A stretch of DNA of 64,000 nt, taken from NCBI RefSeq assembly GCF_032854445.1, contig NC_088295.1, positions 42,889,385-42,953,384 of the forward strand. Direction: 5' to 3'. Source of the DNA: Liolophura sinensis. Lineage: Eukaryota > Mollusca > Polyplacophora > Chitonida > Chitonidae. The first letter of the stretch is position 1. The number at the start of each line of letters is the position of its first letter. A program made the position numbers and the translations under genes. The notes under the pieces are model-generated. The model was not told the DNA's origin and did no database searches. It saw only the letters and a program-made list of their open reading frames with translations. Below are positions 37,401 to 49,400 of the stretch, in pieces.

Positions 37401-40400
37401 ATTGAGTTGTTGTTGTGGGTGATATAGTTGTAGTTGCTAATGTGGATGTAGTCGATTGAGTGGTTGTAGTTGGTGATGCTGTTATTGTTTGTGATGTAGT
37501 TGTAGTCAGTTCAGTGGTTATCGGTGGTGATGTAGTTGTAGTCGATTTATTCATTGTTGATGGCAATGTGGTTGCAGTCGCTGTCGCGGTGGTTGTTGGT
37601 AATCTGATGGTGGTCGACTCAGTGGTTGTTGGTGGTGATGTGGTTGTAATCGTCGGTGTGGTGGTTATTGGTAATGTGCTTGTTGTGGATGATGTAGTTG
37701 TTGTGGATTTAATAGTTGCTGATGGCGATCTGGTTGTAGTTGATTGAGTGGTTGCTGTTGGTAATCTGGTCGTAGTCGATGGAGTGATTGTTGTTGGTGA
37801 TGTGGCTGTTGTAGGTGATGTAGTTGTAGGTGGTGTAGTTGTAGACGATCTAGTGGTTGCTGTTGGTAATGTGGTTGTTGTTGTTGATGAGGTTGAAACA
37901 AGTGTTTCTGTTGCAACAGGTTGTGGTTGTAACGTGTTATTGCCTTGACATGTTACTGTAACGTTTTGCTCTCCTGAAAACAAAAGAAAGCATAAAAAAT
38001 AGGCGACATGAGTAAAATGTCAGGTATAATTATCTTAACCTATTTTGCATTTATCCAACTGCAAACAATTTCACTTCAGCCAATATAATTGTACATGATT
38101 TTCGATATAATAAGGGAAAAACAAGTGCACTGTCTTAACTAACTGTTTCTAATAGATTATTACTGAAGTCAGAGCTGACATAAATAGTTATCTGTTGAGG
38201 CGATTAAATCAAGAACTGACCATGATGGTCATTCTTGACATTAATTTTGTGAATAAGATTTTAAAAAAAATACTAAATGAACATCTGAATAAATATGCTT
38301 CACTTTCAGAAAATGTCTGCAATACTGTTCGGGTTAGTGGGATGGTTTTATTGGCTGTGCGGTTAAGACGTTCGTCTTGCATGCAATCTCTGTGACCGGC
38401 CATGGATAGGGAATTTGCGGAATCTCACCGTCGGTGGGAATTGGTGACAATACATATACCGGTAAGTGGTCACCTTTGCCCCTGTGGCCGTTTTCGCAAT
38501 CTTAACGTTTGTCAGAAAAATACATATCTACCACAAATATGGCATGCATATACACATCATTGACATGTCGGAAATCTGTTCAAGAACTTGCCAAAGGTTG
38601 ACTGTTTTACCGTGCACTCCGGTTCCTTCTTCCCATGACGCTGATTGTCATCACAAAAGAGGAAATTTTTGAGTGTGGCGTTAACCAAAAATCAAATAAA
38701 TAAATAAATAAATACTGTTTGAAGCATCATTAGTGCCAAAAGTCTTTGATATCGGCCGATTAAATATATCTTCCTTTATTATCATTTAGGTACAATAACA
38801 TTTAAAGTAATCATAAAAAGTCAACCGATGTTAACTGAACTTAATTCCGCAACACAGCTTTGAAGATTCCAGTAGTATACTTACGTAAAAGTGTGCCCTT
38901 TATCTCAATGCATACTTCAGTTTGATTTAGAGTTGGATCGAATTCGTGCATCAGCCTGTAAAATTTGTCCAGGTGAGGATTGAGGGTCGCAGTCATGTTT
39001 GTAGTACAGCGGCTATGAACGCGAAGTACGGAACCTGCATTGGAGTACTCATCGAGCTGGAGTATGCAGAAATTAGAGCTTTTTCCGAAATCAGCTTTCA
39101 AGGATTGTGGAGTCTCCTTAGGCGCCGTAGAATTTATAAGACACGAGCAGGGCGGGTTGTGCCAATTTCCGCCGCTGGTGATGTAGACTGTCCCTTTTTC
39201 AACAGTCAAGTCCAAGCTACCTCCCTCACACATATGTACAGCTGTGGGTAAAACCAAGTTCAAAGAATTCGTTAGGTCTGTTTGATATATGAACCCGTTA
39301 TAGAACATGTCAACAAAGTCATTTTCAATGTATATTATCAAAGGCACAAACTGAGTGATTCATTGTCATTAGTATTCAAACCGTCAATAAATGAAACAAA
39401 AAACAAGAACAGCGGAACCTGGATTCGAACTTGTCTCCTCATTAACGGTTATGGCTATAGTGGACAAAGTCGCCATTCTGCTCACATTGCCTCTACTGAA
39501 ATGGTTGTAAGGCTTGGTATCGAACAAAACCTTTCAGGATCACGTAATACTTATAGCATGACTGAATGATTATGTCTTAACCTCTGAGTACACATTGTGT
39601 GTAAGATTCACTATACTCTGCTCTCAAACAGCTAATGTGTACCGTTTGTAGACGAGTGTAAACATGATGTGTACACAAACTGGTATACATTAAATGTGTA
39701 GTTACATGAAGATGATGTATGCAAGGTACACATTAATGTTCTTGTCCAATTTGTTACAATTAATATGTTCGTGTTGTTATATGTTGTGTAGTTTTTTGTA
39801 CACAATTACTTTTGAAGAGTGCGTGAGTGCTTGGGGTTTAAAGGTCATGCTTAACAATTTTTCAGTCATATGACGACGAAGGAATCCTTAGAGTGCATGT
39901 TATGTGCCTCCGTGTTGCAGGACTGATTTCCACCCCTCTTTTTTCTTCACTGAGACGCCTTCCCGAAGGCAAGTAAGCTACCCCACCCGAGCCATTATAT
40001 ATGGGTCAACCAGTCGTTGCACAATCCCCTTCATGCCGAACGCCATGCTTTAAAAGAGTAGCAGGCTTTGTTAAATCAAGAAAATATGAAAAACATTATG
40101 AATTGTCACTCATATACGAAATGTAATATTGGCAAAACAAAACATTACTTTAATATCATTCCTCGATTACTCTTACTGGTATATGTGTTAAAGAACATAA
40201 TTACGCGACCCTCATTTGCTGAAATGTAGCCAATGTGACGTTAAACCAATAATATGTGTATAATACATGGCTTCACTCTCTCCAGTCAATCTTGGCCTTG
40301 AGGTGTTCAAATACTGATTTTAAAATCTTCAATAAACCATAAAAGCGAAAAAGTAAAATACAGTTCATCTTATTAAAGTTGTTATAAACAAATATTCAAT

Positions 40401-43400
40401 TAGGCATAAAAACAATGGCTTGGTAGTGCTTTAGTTTTTACCTTTTATGTACATGTAAGAAAAGTTTCGACAAACAAAGTGAGTGCCCTAGTTCATAAGA
40501 AATGAACAGTATAAAATATATCCATAGATATACTTTCGGGATTTTTTTTCGGGATGTGCATGCGATTTTCATATATATGATCTTGTCTTTGCTGCAAAGT
40601 TTAAAGAAATTCAGAGCAATACAATTTATGTTTTGAAAATACCTTTACTAATTTTATGGAATTTTTACGAAAATAAGTGCACTGAAATATGTAAATACGA
40701 TGGTCATTTTGCAACATATCAAGGGCACACAGCAAAATGACGTCAGGTTAGTTCTCGTTATCATAAATGGGGAATTTAAAGGATTAGTGTCCAGATTTAA
40801 CGCCTAGTCGTTATTATAAAGATTATAACCTGTTTAAAAAGTATATAACCGGGTGGGCTTCTGAGAAACTTAATAATGACTATAAATCCACCAAAAACAA
40901 CAGATCTACTAGTCTTGCCGATCTCCAGCCCGCCGCCGGCCGCCCGTTACAGCTCAGCGGGTGAAGTTACAGATGGCCCACCCAAATCTAGCTGGTCTGT
41001 ATAGCCTGGGAATTCGAATCAAAACGATGTCATTTTCGAGATGGATTCTAGCTACACAGAAGCACATGTACTGTCGTATCAATTTGAGCCCTCAGTGGAC
41101 GACGTTGACGTTCCACTTCATGACACTGACATCTTTAACAAGACTTCAGGTTCCGAGTTTTCAGACGCAGAATTTGACCCAGACGTTTCCAACCTCACTG
41201 ACAATACGGGCTGGGAAGCTATAGATAGCTTTATCCTGTGTTACACTGTATGTGTCGTGTGTTTATCTTAAGATGTAATCTTTATTTACTATTCTTTCCT
41301 TCTATCCACTTCACAATAAATATAATTCTATTCCCTTAGAGATTGTAAATTTATACCCATATGCGATGGCAACTACCGGCACATGTTGTTGCCGGCATTC
41401 CGAACAGCCTGTGCATGTCGGGACCAGGTCGTGTACAATATAAATACATATACGATGTGGATGTCGGCCTTAGTGTACAGAGATCTTTTATCTATCAGTT
41501 TTCAGTACAATCAGTAGTATTTTATAACCACTGTATGTGGGTGCCTTTGTGAAAATCTTTCGAGTTCAGCTGTATTCGCCTCGTCGCTTTTAGCTGTAAA
41601 ATGGCGAAAGCAGGCATGGCTGTTTTTGGCAGGTCGTGTACAATATAAATACATGTACGATGTGGACGTCGACCTTAGTGTACAGAGATCTTTTATCTGT
41701 CAGTTTTCAGTGCGGTCAATGGTATTTTATAACCACTGTATGTGGGTGCCTTTGTGAAAATCTTTCGAGTTTAGCTGTATTCGTCTCGTCGCTTTCAGCT
41801 GTAAAACGGCAAAAGCAGGCATGGCTGTTTTTGGTGTGTCCAAAATCTTTCCGTCTTTTGCTGTAAATCCACGCCTTCCTGAGGACCAAATCGTCTGGAA
41901 ACATGAAAAAACTCCTCGCTCTCCGACAACTCTACGCAGAACAGCAAACCATTTCGTGGTGAAATTCGATATGCTTGTTGCCACTTTTGTAGCCGTTTTA
42001 AACACTGAACTAAATGGCGAAGCTCCGACAGCTCGTAAAAGTAAGACTTGTATGACGTAATCAGGCGGAGACTACCGAGTGTTGGGGGGAAAAAATGCAA
42101 AAAACTAGCCTCATTATCTAGTGATTTTAAGTGCCTTAGTAGATTAATCAATGGACCCTTTTCGAATATGTTTTTACACTTCATTTAACAATATAAACAG
42201 GGGTGGCTAATTATTAATAAATAATGAATCTGGACAATAATCCTTTAATGTCAGCCCGAGTACGCATTACATGAATGAATATATAGGTTGGGGAAAATGT
42301 GATGTATATACTTGTGGTTAAGACTACAGATACTGACCATAGAAAACATCGTATGATTCATACATTTCATTGCATTTAATGGAGAGGAAAAAATGTATAA
42401 AACCAAAAGCATTGGCCTTTCTCTTGACAAGTATACCATGATTTTCAGTTGTCTCCTTAAAGAGATACAGAATTTGATTCTGATTGGCTGGTGTGAGAGA
42501 TCAGCATGTCCAGGTTATATCAATCTTAAGATGAATTTTAGGTATATCAGATTTATTCAAACGTCACCATGTCTGTAGGACTTAACCCAGGAAATCCTGT
42601 ACCCCTTTTAAACATGCATGCTTTATAGCACATTTTAGATACACATACACTACGCATCTAAGCCAAATAAGCTAAACTGTACTTCACTCTGGAATTTTTT
42701 TTATTATATTATTTCCCTATAATTCAATGAAACCGTCGTGCAAACTACAGGGCGTGTTGAATGATGCATCTATGTGCAAGCATTTTTGTGAACACGCACA
42801 ATAAAATCGTGACAGGTAAAACGTATCGAATGACCTTCTACTTCTCCCGGTCCGGATAACCGAGCACCGTCGTGTATATACCTTAACTTAACACATTTTG
42901 ATATATGACTATATAGTTTCTGTATATTTCATTATGGTTCAATAGTCAAAACCCAGGGACATCATTCTACATTCATTATAGTTATATAGAAAAGCCTACA
43001 TAGGTACAGAGTTAGCAGCGTATTAGATACAAAACGGAGAGCATGATATCTATAGGTCGCGCAGAGAATTTCGAGACATCAGACTCGTGTACAGCAATCA
43101 TACACTATGTCACTTTATTAACACATGTACCTGAGAGGGCATTCGCTTTACATTTATCTTGTGAAGCGTTTGTTGTTCTTACTGAAATTGTTCTGCCAGT
43201 GCGTGAAGAGGAGTAAACTGTGTCATTAAAGTCCCTGAGAAGGACAGCGGCTTGAACATGACGAGTTCACATGAATTTACAGAGAGATATAAACAATTTT
43301 TATAAATTACTTTATTTGAATGCTTTATGTAAAGGGAAAAAATCTACGGAAGCCCGTTCGAAGCGATATGAAAAACCTTCTAAACTATAACCCAAGTAGG

Positions 43401-46400
43401 ATAAAAGTATATTTTATTTTATACATGTGTGTAAGTAGGAAATGCTATGATAAGCGTGGTTTGCGGGTTTCCAGTCATGTTCAGAAGCTAACATGCCACC
43501 TTTTCCCTTGTCTTGAGTAACGGCTTCAACAGAAATTACATTTAGACCTATAATCGTAGATGATGTATACACTTTAGCACTAATTAATACGTCCCCGTAC
43601 ACATACTAGTATATACTACTGAAATATAACAGGTAAGCTATAGGTTACCTTTAGAACCAGGGGGTGCACATGCGCTCTCCACCATTACTGTCTTTATTCC
43701 TGCAAAGCAAAATGGCGTCGTCAAAATTTACACAGTATATAATAGATGTATTGAAAACAAGACATTGTGACATAAATTATCTGATCGTAAACATACAAGT
43801 ACATAATACTGATCGGCGCCAATAATATCTTTGTTTATGACAGCATTCGTTACCTCCTGCACAGAGTGCAACAAACGAACTGGAAGGCATCCAACTAAGG
43901 CCGTTTCAACTGTCAGAGACGTGGACAGTTCAACAATGCTGGTTGTACGACTTTTTGTAATAATGAAAATAGATGACTTTTGAATTTTCAGTGTTCATTT
44001 CACAAGTACCGGTACTTTAAAACAGCCTAAAAATAATACAAAAAATATTCTAAATTTTACGTTTTCACTACTGATAAATTTATACATTTGAGATAAAGTT
44101 CATCAACTGAAGAAATATTCCCCAAGGTGTATTTTACGGACAGACATTCGGTGCAAATGATGAGTAGGCCTACAAGACGACTAACTCAGAAGTACTTTAG
44201 CTATACCATATAATGATGAAAAAAAGACTGTCAGCTGAAGGTGTACTTTTCATACATGATGATATTTGTTGTTGGTGGTGAATATGTAACTCTCAGACTA
44301 CCTTTCATCTAACTTTAAATACAATTACAGAATCTGTCAGCAGTATGCTTTATGGGGGTGACTAATGCCAGTGAGTGACAAAGAAAGTAGATCGGTTTCC
44401 CTGCCCAAGCGGTTTTCTGTTCCCTGTTTGAAAACACCGTGTGATTAATTTTCGGGTTGGAACAGGACGACTGTGTAATGTATTTCCCTGGCTACTGTTT
44501 ATACCCCACAATGATCCCCCCCCACCCTCCTCTCCCCCGTCCCTCCCATCTTTTTTACTTTATTTTTATTTCAACATGGAAAAAGTTGTATTCTTTTGAC
44601 CAGTACCATTTGTTTCGTTACGAGCAATGTGCTATTTCCCCGCATGGTTGAAATTGTCTTATAGTTTTATGTAGCTCAGATGTTCTTTTCTGGTCACTTA
44701 TACTTTCAGTTCGTTTAACATGCATCTTTCCCTAGCTTACAATACACGCAGGGAAGGTGTACTTTTTATGGATACATCAGGAATTCTTTACAACGGATAG
44801 TTGATTTTCTTAAATAATTCTGCTTTTATTTTATGTCCAAATTGTTAAGTTTATTTCCTTGTTTCATTCGACTGAATGATTTTTTGCTCTAGTTAGGGTT
44901 TTTCCTTAGTCCCACTGGCAATACATATTGCCCATACTAAAAGTTCGTCATTCCAAGCAGTACCGGTAGGACGTACTTTCCAGTTACATTTATCTCCGCG
45001 TCGATCAGGCATGCATACACTTAACTTCTTAGGCTTGTTTCCATGCCAAGACAATTTGTAGGTATATACACATTTTACTTCAGCACACAGAAAATTCTTT
45101 TTGCTTGTTTCTTTTCAATTCCTTGCCAATATATTTATCTTTTCTCGGTTACCATTCATACTTTTGCATTTTTCAGAAATATATTTTTTCCTTTCAACAA
45201 TGTCGAATATAAACAGTATATCTTCTTGGCTGCCTCTTGTGCACTTAACACTGAACTTAAGTATAGGGTGGGTCTGAGTTATTATAATATGGGCCTGTAT
45301 GTACACGCGTTGAACTGCAGGTCACGCCATTGGAAAAGACTAGACACTTAAAGAGAGGTACAGCTTTAGATGTGCTATAAACAAATTTGAACATTTTTAT
45401 TTACACATGAAGCAGGCCAGTATATATGTTCTTAAAAAAAACCTTCTTGTAAGCCTTCGCTTTCAATTCCGTTTTGTGTTGTCGGTCACAAACAAAAAAA
45501 AGCCCCAAAAATTCGACTTACATGATCTATAGATGCACGTCATCTCACTGCGCCTATACCACGCGTGTGAAAGCAGAACAATCCTGCCGGTTGACCCATT
45601 GGGACTGAACATTGTATAAGTATCATACCGGCTAGAGCAACCCACTCTGCCGTACGCTTGTATACTGTGACGCAGGCATATATATGCAATCTCGAGAGAA
45701 CGTGTACACAGTCAGAGGGAAAGTGCTTGTAGTCACAGATCACTGAAAACCTTCATGAAAAGAAGTCTTCCTGGTTTAAGGTCATGTTCACAGGCCCTAC
45801 TGAGTCCGCTGGTGTATTTCAAAACCCCCCATTTGAGCAATGGCGAATATTATAGCTGTTATCAAGTAAGACCTGGCATTCACGGCTGGGGGAGAATTAG
45901 AGGTTAAGCGTTTGTGTGATGTTCTTAACACAGTCATCTAATTAAGAAAACTTGACGACTTTTTTTTGTGAAAACACATTACTTACAGAATCTTCTTATT
46001 TTCACATAAAAAAGACGTTTACGAGAACATCTAAAGAAATTATACAGCGCGTTTGTCAAATTTCCATATCTTAACGACACATTGTTCAGGTAATAAGCAT
46101 ATACGTACAAATCATTACAAGAAAACATAATGACGACAAACAATAAATATATGTTTTTCTCTTGCTTTCCGACAAGACATATACATTGACTCACGGCTAC
46201 ATGTGTCTAAGGTGATAACATAGGGTAAAGATAATCTCAGACCTAACATACTAATTATATGTCAGTATCATTGGAAGATATATCAAACTGAAGACTATAT
46301 TGTGAATGTCTGGTTTCACTGAAATGATATTTATGTTTGCCTCTTCATATTGCGGTCTAACGGTAGCTTTTAGCAACAGAAAAAAAGCAGAAAAATGGAA

Positions 46401-47114
46401 TGCCCTTCGTGGTTTGCGAGGTACAGGTGTATACGAACCTGGCGCTTATATTCGTGATTTTGTATTTCATTTTTTGAGACTAACTGAGCACTGCCACTAG
46501 TAAATATGCATCCCACTCTTGCCAAAATGTGTTTTGGGCCTTAATGAAGATTAAACAGTTTGCATTCTTCTTATATAGTTTCATTATTTGGGTTAGAAGG
46601 GTTTTGTGAGAACCTTTTTTGAAATGTTACCGTATAATCTGAATAGACTTTTGAAGGGCATTCTCACAGAGGGCATTTCCACGTTTAATTTTCAAACGAT
46701 ATTAATACAAAAGAACTTCAGTACTGTGTCCATCTGTAATCAAAAAGAACGAAACTGTATGTGCGTTCTCCCCTGTATAAATGTTTTCTATTAATCCTAT
46801 GACAACACATATATGCAGTAAGTATTGGCTTACAGTTGTCTTAACCTTAAATTAGCGACAATTGAGACCGCATTTGCATGGCTAAGCCTGAGTATTGCTT
46901 GCAGTATTTGTGAATGCGTTATAAGCCGATGTAAGCTTATCACCCAAACAATATTTGTGTTGGAATGGTTTAATAAATCACCGGCGGGAGCATGGTTTAA
47001 TTCACAGCTGTTCTAGCTGCATGAGGACTCACCCGTGAGACACAGTATTATGAGGGCAGAGGCCCGTCCAGTCAGCCATGGGGGAACACACCATCCACGT
47101 CTCCTCTTTCCCAT
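33328..47114 (-). CDS. Mucin-like type I membrane protein (six exons, frame broken)
   Basis: I assembled this gene from splice sites and phases. Exon 1 codes for a signal peptide (MGKRRRGWCVPPWLTGRASA, then LIILCLTG). Exons 2 and 3 give a ~135-residue ectodomain with about eight cysteines and NST, NMT and NQT glycosylation sites. Exon 4 gives about 650-700 residues of 12-residue Thr-rich repeats (TTTTSPTTTTQS-like), a heavily O-glycosylated stalk. Exon 5 is one transmembrane helix (IIIGAAVVSGVVLTVIVSVL). Exon 6 is a ~370-residue Ser- and Arg-rich cytoplasmic tail without an enzyme domain. No family name is certain; the ectodomain start CEGGSLDLTVEKG faintly recalls SUEL or CUB domains. Two frame changes in exon 4 and one in exon 6 break the frame: pseudogene, allele or assembly error. 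Likely a cell-surface protein. Confidence 0.75.
34551..34777 (+). repeat. SINE family 1 copy, near full length
   Basis: AATGGCCTAGTGGTTACCGC head, GTGAGTTCCAGTCCAGCTC B-box region, CTGCGGATGGTCGTAG and GAGTACGGCGTAAAACT end. It is in the intron between exons 5 and 6 of the mucin-like gene, in antisense. Confidence 0.85.
34958..35036 (-). CDS. Mucin-like gene exon 5: transmembrane helix
   Basis: Acceptor TTGTTGCAG, donor AG|GTAAGT, 79 bp. Reads IIIGAAVVSGVVLTVIVSVL then SVYIW, one hydrophobic helix with small residues on one face. Extracellular side first, by the order of exons. Confidence 0.85.
35180..35610. repeat. Degenerate ~22-bp tandem repeat in an intron
   Basis: About 18 loose copies of ACTCACTATTGATGTGATAA-like units in the intron next to the transmembrane exon. 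The units are diverged, so the array is old. Confidence 0.75.
35838..37973 (-). CDS. Mucin-like gene exon 4: Thr-rich repeats, frameshifted
   Basis: Acceptor GTTTTCAG; starts EQNVTVTCQGNN and runs into 36-bp units coding TTTTSPTTTTQS-like repeats. The first frame holds to about 36510. There a unit is 2 bp short, and near 36430 another has 1 extra base, so the Thr-rich frame moves twice and the original frame ends at a stop at 36436. The last part offers two donors: TTGG|GTAAAA at 35838, in a third frame ending TKGEDGSLG, or GCG|GTGGGG at 35893, staying in the local frame ending EPCASG. Both join the transmembrane exon in phase. Confidence 0.75.
38341..38714 (+). repeat. Divergent tRNA-derived SINE with AAAT tail
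   Basis: A head-like GGCTGTGCGGTTAAGACG and GTGACCGGCCATGG, a different body, then GTGTGGCGTTAACCAAAAAT and (AAAT)n. It shares only the end style with family 1. It is in an intron of the mucin-like gene. Confidence 0.6.
38885..39241 (-). CDS. Mucin-like gene exon 3: Cys-containing ectodomain
   Basis: Acceptor ACCCACAG, donor GTAAGT, 357 bp, phase 1 on both sides. Reads VHMCEGGSLDLTVEKGTVYI, then NPPCSCLINST, SNFCILQLDEYSNAGSVLRV, HSRCTTNMT and NQTEVCIEIKG. Seven cysteines suggest disulphides. Domain family unresolved. Confidence 0.8.
39390..39500 (-). repeat. tRNA-like SINE remnant
   Basis: On the reverse strand there is a perfect B-box-like GTTCGAATCC with an upstream TGAGCAGAATGGCGAC. I see no full cloverleaf, so this is a tRNA-derived repeat head rather than a tRNA gene. 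Confidence 0.45.
39829..40058 (-). repeat. SINE family 2 copy (truncated)
   Basis: GAGTGCTTGGGGTTTAA, CATATGACGACGAAGGAATC, GAAGGCAAGTAAGC and GGGTCAACCAGTCGTTGCAC match the complete copy at 50112-50476. The tRNA-like head is lost. Confidence 0.85.
41041..41271 (+). pseudogene. Acidic open frame, possible fragment of a P2X7-C-terminal-domain-like gene
   Basis: 76 codons starting MDSSYTEAHVLSYQFEPSVD and including GSEFSDAEFDPDVSN and TGWEAIDS. The YQFEP start followed by a Ser/Asp/Glu-rich stretch reminds me of short animal proteins with a P2X7-type C-terminal zinc-binding domain. That domain is not present downstream and there is no donor after TGW. Most likely a lone exon or retro-copied fragment. 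Family guess from memory. Confidence 0.25.
41425..41836 (+). repeat. 204-bp direct tandem duplication
   Basis: CAGGTCGTGTACAATATAAA begins at 41425 and again at 41629. The two units run through GTACAGAGATCTTTTATCT, TGGGTGCCTTTGTGAAAATC and AGCAGGCATGGCTGTTTTTG with few differences. A recent tandem duplication. Confidence 0.9.
43649..43699 (-). CDS. Mucin-like gene exon 2
   Basis: Acceptor TTTGCTTTGCAG, donor GTAACC, 51 bp. Reads IKTVMVESACAPPGSK; phase 1 on both sides fits exons 1 and 3. It is short, so this is a moderate-confidence call. Confidence 0.6.
43700..47032. other. First intron of the mucin-like gene
   Basis: No supported exon, RNA gene or repeat family recognised. AT-rich, with scattered short open frames of no recognisable content. 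Confidence 0.55.
47033..47114 (-). CDS. Mucin-like gene exon 1: signal peptide
   Basis: The ATG at 47114 opens MGKRRRGWCVPPWLTGRASA, a basic head followed by the hydrophobic core ALIILCLTG. The donor is ACGG|GTGAGT, phase 1. The next exon starts with two bases completing a glycine. The ATG choice rests on the signal-peptide shape. Confidence 0.7.
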
Positions 47115-49229
47115 GGTCACACTTGTTTAACGCCTTTATGTCCCCCACACTGCTCTAAGCTTTAACCTGGATAACCCGGACAGCTCATGATATCTCAGGT
47201 GTACTTCCTCCAACTCCAGAGTTTGCGTACAACAGGAATGAAACTGTTTCCATTGCCTGTCACAACCAAAAATTGGCCAGGGTCTGAACTAAAACCTGGC
47301 GTCCACGTATCTAGCGGAAAACTCCTCCCACCTTCAGTCCGTATTGCCCGAGGGCCAACTGGAACCAGATTACTGTTAACCCCGCGGGGTCCAGCCCTGT
47401 AGTCACCTGAGAAGGTGGTTCCGGTTATAAAGCTACAGGCCCTACCCCGGTAGCCAGTTTGGTTACCTGTCGTTCTCTCCCGCCCTCCAACACGAACGAT
47501 GTTCGTCTGTTGACATGAATAGTTTATATGCTGGGCAAGTATTCAATCCGTCTGTAAGAGTTCTTTCAAATGTCGGCAGTCAGGTATTTGATAAAAATCC
47601 GTGTAGCGTTTGTCATTGTCCCGTCTCTCACGTGTATTTGCTTTCAAGAGACCAGCACTATTGTTCCGCCCGATTAAACCGGGCAGGTAGTCTACGAAGA
47701 AGGGCCTTTAAACATTATCAGTGTGCATATCTCTACATAACAGGTCCGGGCCCGACGTGGCCTGTCAATGGACCCACAGGAACTAGGCTGTTTAGCACGA
47801 CCCGACCCCTTCGGAACACTGGACACAGGACAGGTCCGATCATCGGAGCAAAGCCGATACGACCGTGGAATTCCATACAATAACCAGGTTATAACGAACA
47901 TGGGCTTGATGAATGCAGACTTACAGACTTGTTTGTGGTATAAATAGGCTTACGTGGGACAATGTTGGAGATACGAATGTGTGGCTGGGTCTCGTAAACT
48001 GAGATCTATAACAGTGATTTATTGATTGGTTTATATACTAATTGGGGCATAACGTCTCATTCCGGGAGACCCGCAGGAAACATTGCCATTAAGAACAATT
48101 AAGAACAAGTCAGTGTGTAATGAGATGGGTGGGGGTGCTAAGTGGAACTGGGGGGTGGGAAGAAGAAGTATGCGAGCACAGTGATTGGACGAGGCAGTTA
48201 AATAGACAGGTCTGATTTCAAAAACTGTATCTTTGATTTCCATTTTTGAATTTGGCGACATTTGCCCAATAAAAATATGCATAGCTAAATAAGCAGCTTT
48301 CAACAATTGTTTTTTTGATTTTTGAATATAGTTTCCCTCGTCCCCAATACTCGTTCGTTCGTTTAATTAGCGGCTATATACACTAGCTCGTCATTTCCCT
48401 TGATTTCCGAGTGTCACATCACGTTTCTCGCCTACCAGTGTTATGTAATAGTGTTATACAACAGAATTTTTCATTTACAAACTGATGACCCATAGATGCA
48501 AAGCAGCTGTAGTTAAATGAGCGAACCAATACGCATTGATTCATCTATATTGTGTTTAGATGAAGAGAACTGAGACATGTCAAACGTCTCAGACAATAGG
48601 CAATATGGACCATTTTCCCTTCAAGGAGTACCCAATGGCGTAAACAAGTAAGTCCTAACAAAACTCTTTTCATATGATTTTATGAATCATTTATCCTTTT
48701 TCAAATAGTCAACGGTTAAATGTCTATATTACAGCACCTTGCATCGTATAATCTGCAAACTATTTTAAATGTCCTTTCAGATCTTCGTTTCGACCTAATT
48801 TACAACATTTTTGTTTCACACGCACACACACTTACGCACATGGGCCATTATTTCTTTGTTGTTCAATACTGAATTTTTCACTTTTCCGATGGCGGTCAGT
48901 TTTATAAGTGGGGGGAACCGGAGAGCCGGGAAAATCCACCGAGCTTCAGAAAATTATTGACAAAGTTTTCCATATTTCCCACACGTACAAAAATACACAC
49001 CATGTAGATGTCAAAAAAAATTGTCTTCACTGAACCAAGCATGGACTGCAAAACGGCCACAAGAGTGTCGTCGACCGCTTATTGTCAGCAAGACTCATAT
49101 ATCAGTAAAAGGAGCTGAAGCTACAAATCTCCTCTCCAAAGCCGGTTTTGAACACCTCTTGAGCCACAACGATTGAAATGTAAGCCCCTTTAGCACCACT
49201 TTTTTTTTAGGGTCACTGCGCTTCCCCCC

Positions 49230-49400
49230 TATCTACTTATGCTTCAGTCAGACGACTTACCGAAGGCAAGTAAGCCGCCTCGCCCCATTCATTATACTGA
49301 TACGGGTCAACCAGTCGTTGCACTATCCCCTTCATGCTGAACGGGAATCGGCGAAGTTACAACTTCCTCTTTTAAAGTCTTAAGTATGACCCGAGCCAGA
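49230..49400 (-). repeat. SINE family 2 fragment
   Basis: CAGACGACTTACCGAAGGCA, GGGTCAACCAGTCGTTGCAC and AGTTACAACTTCCTCTTTTA match the middle of the complete copy at 50112-50476. Both ends are missing. Confidence 0.85.

Larger units (their letters stand above)
39242..43648. other. Large intron of the mucin-like gene
   Basis: Besides the SINE copies it holds an acidic open frame at 41041-41271 and a 204-bp tandem duplication, listed separately. A negative-strand open frame of 129 codons at 41795-42184 has no recognisable domain. The rest is AT-rich and unremarkable. Confidence 0.6.

Noticed and set aside
35916-37948. Val-rich open frames on the forward strand
   Set aside because: They are the antisense of the Thr-rich mucin exon (ACA/ACC read backwards gives TGT/GGT) and have no splice or domain support.
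41795-42184. 129-codon open frame on the reverse strand
   Set aside because: It overlaps the 204-bp duplication, has no recognised domain and no clear splice signals.
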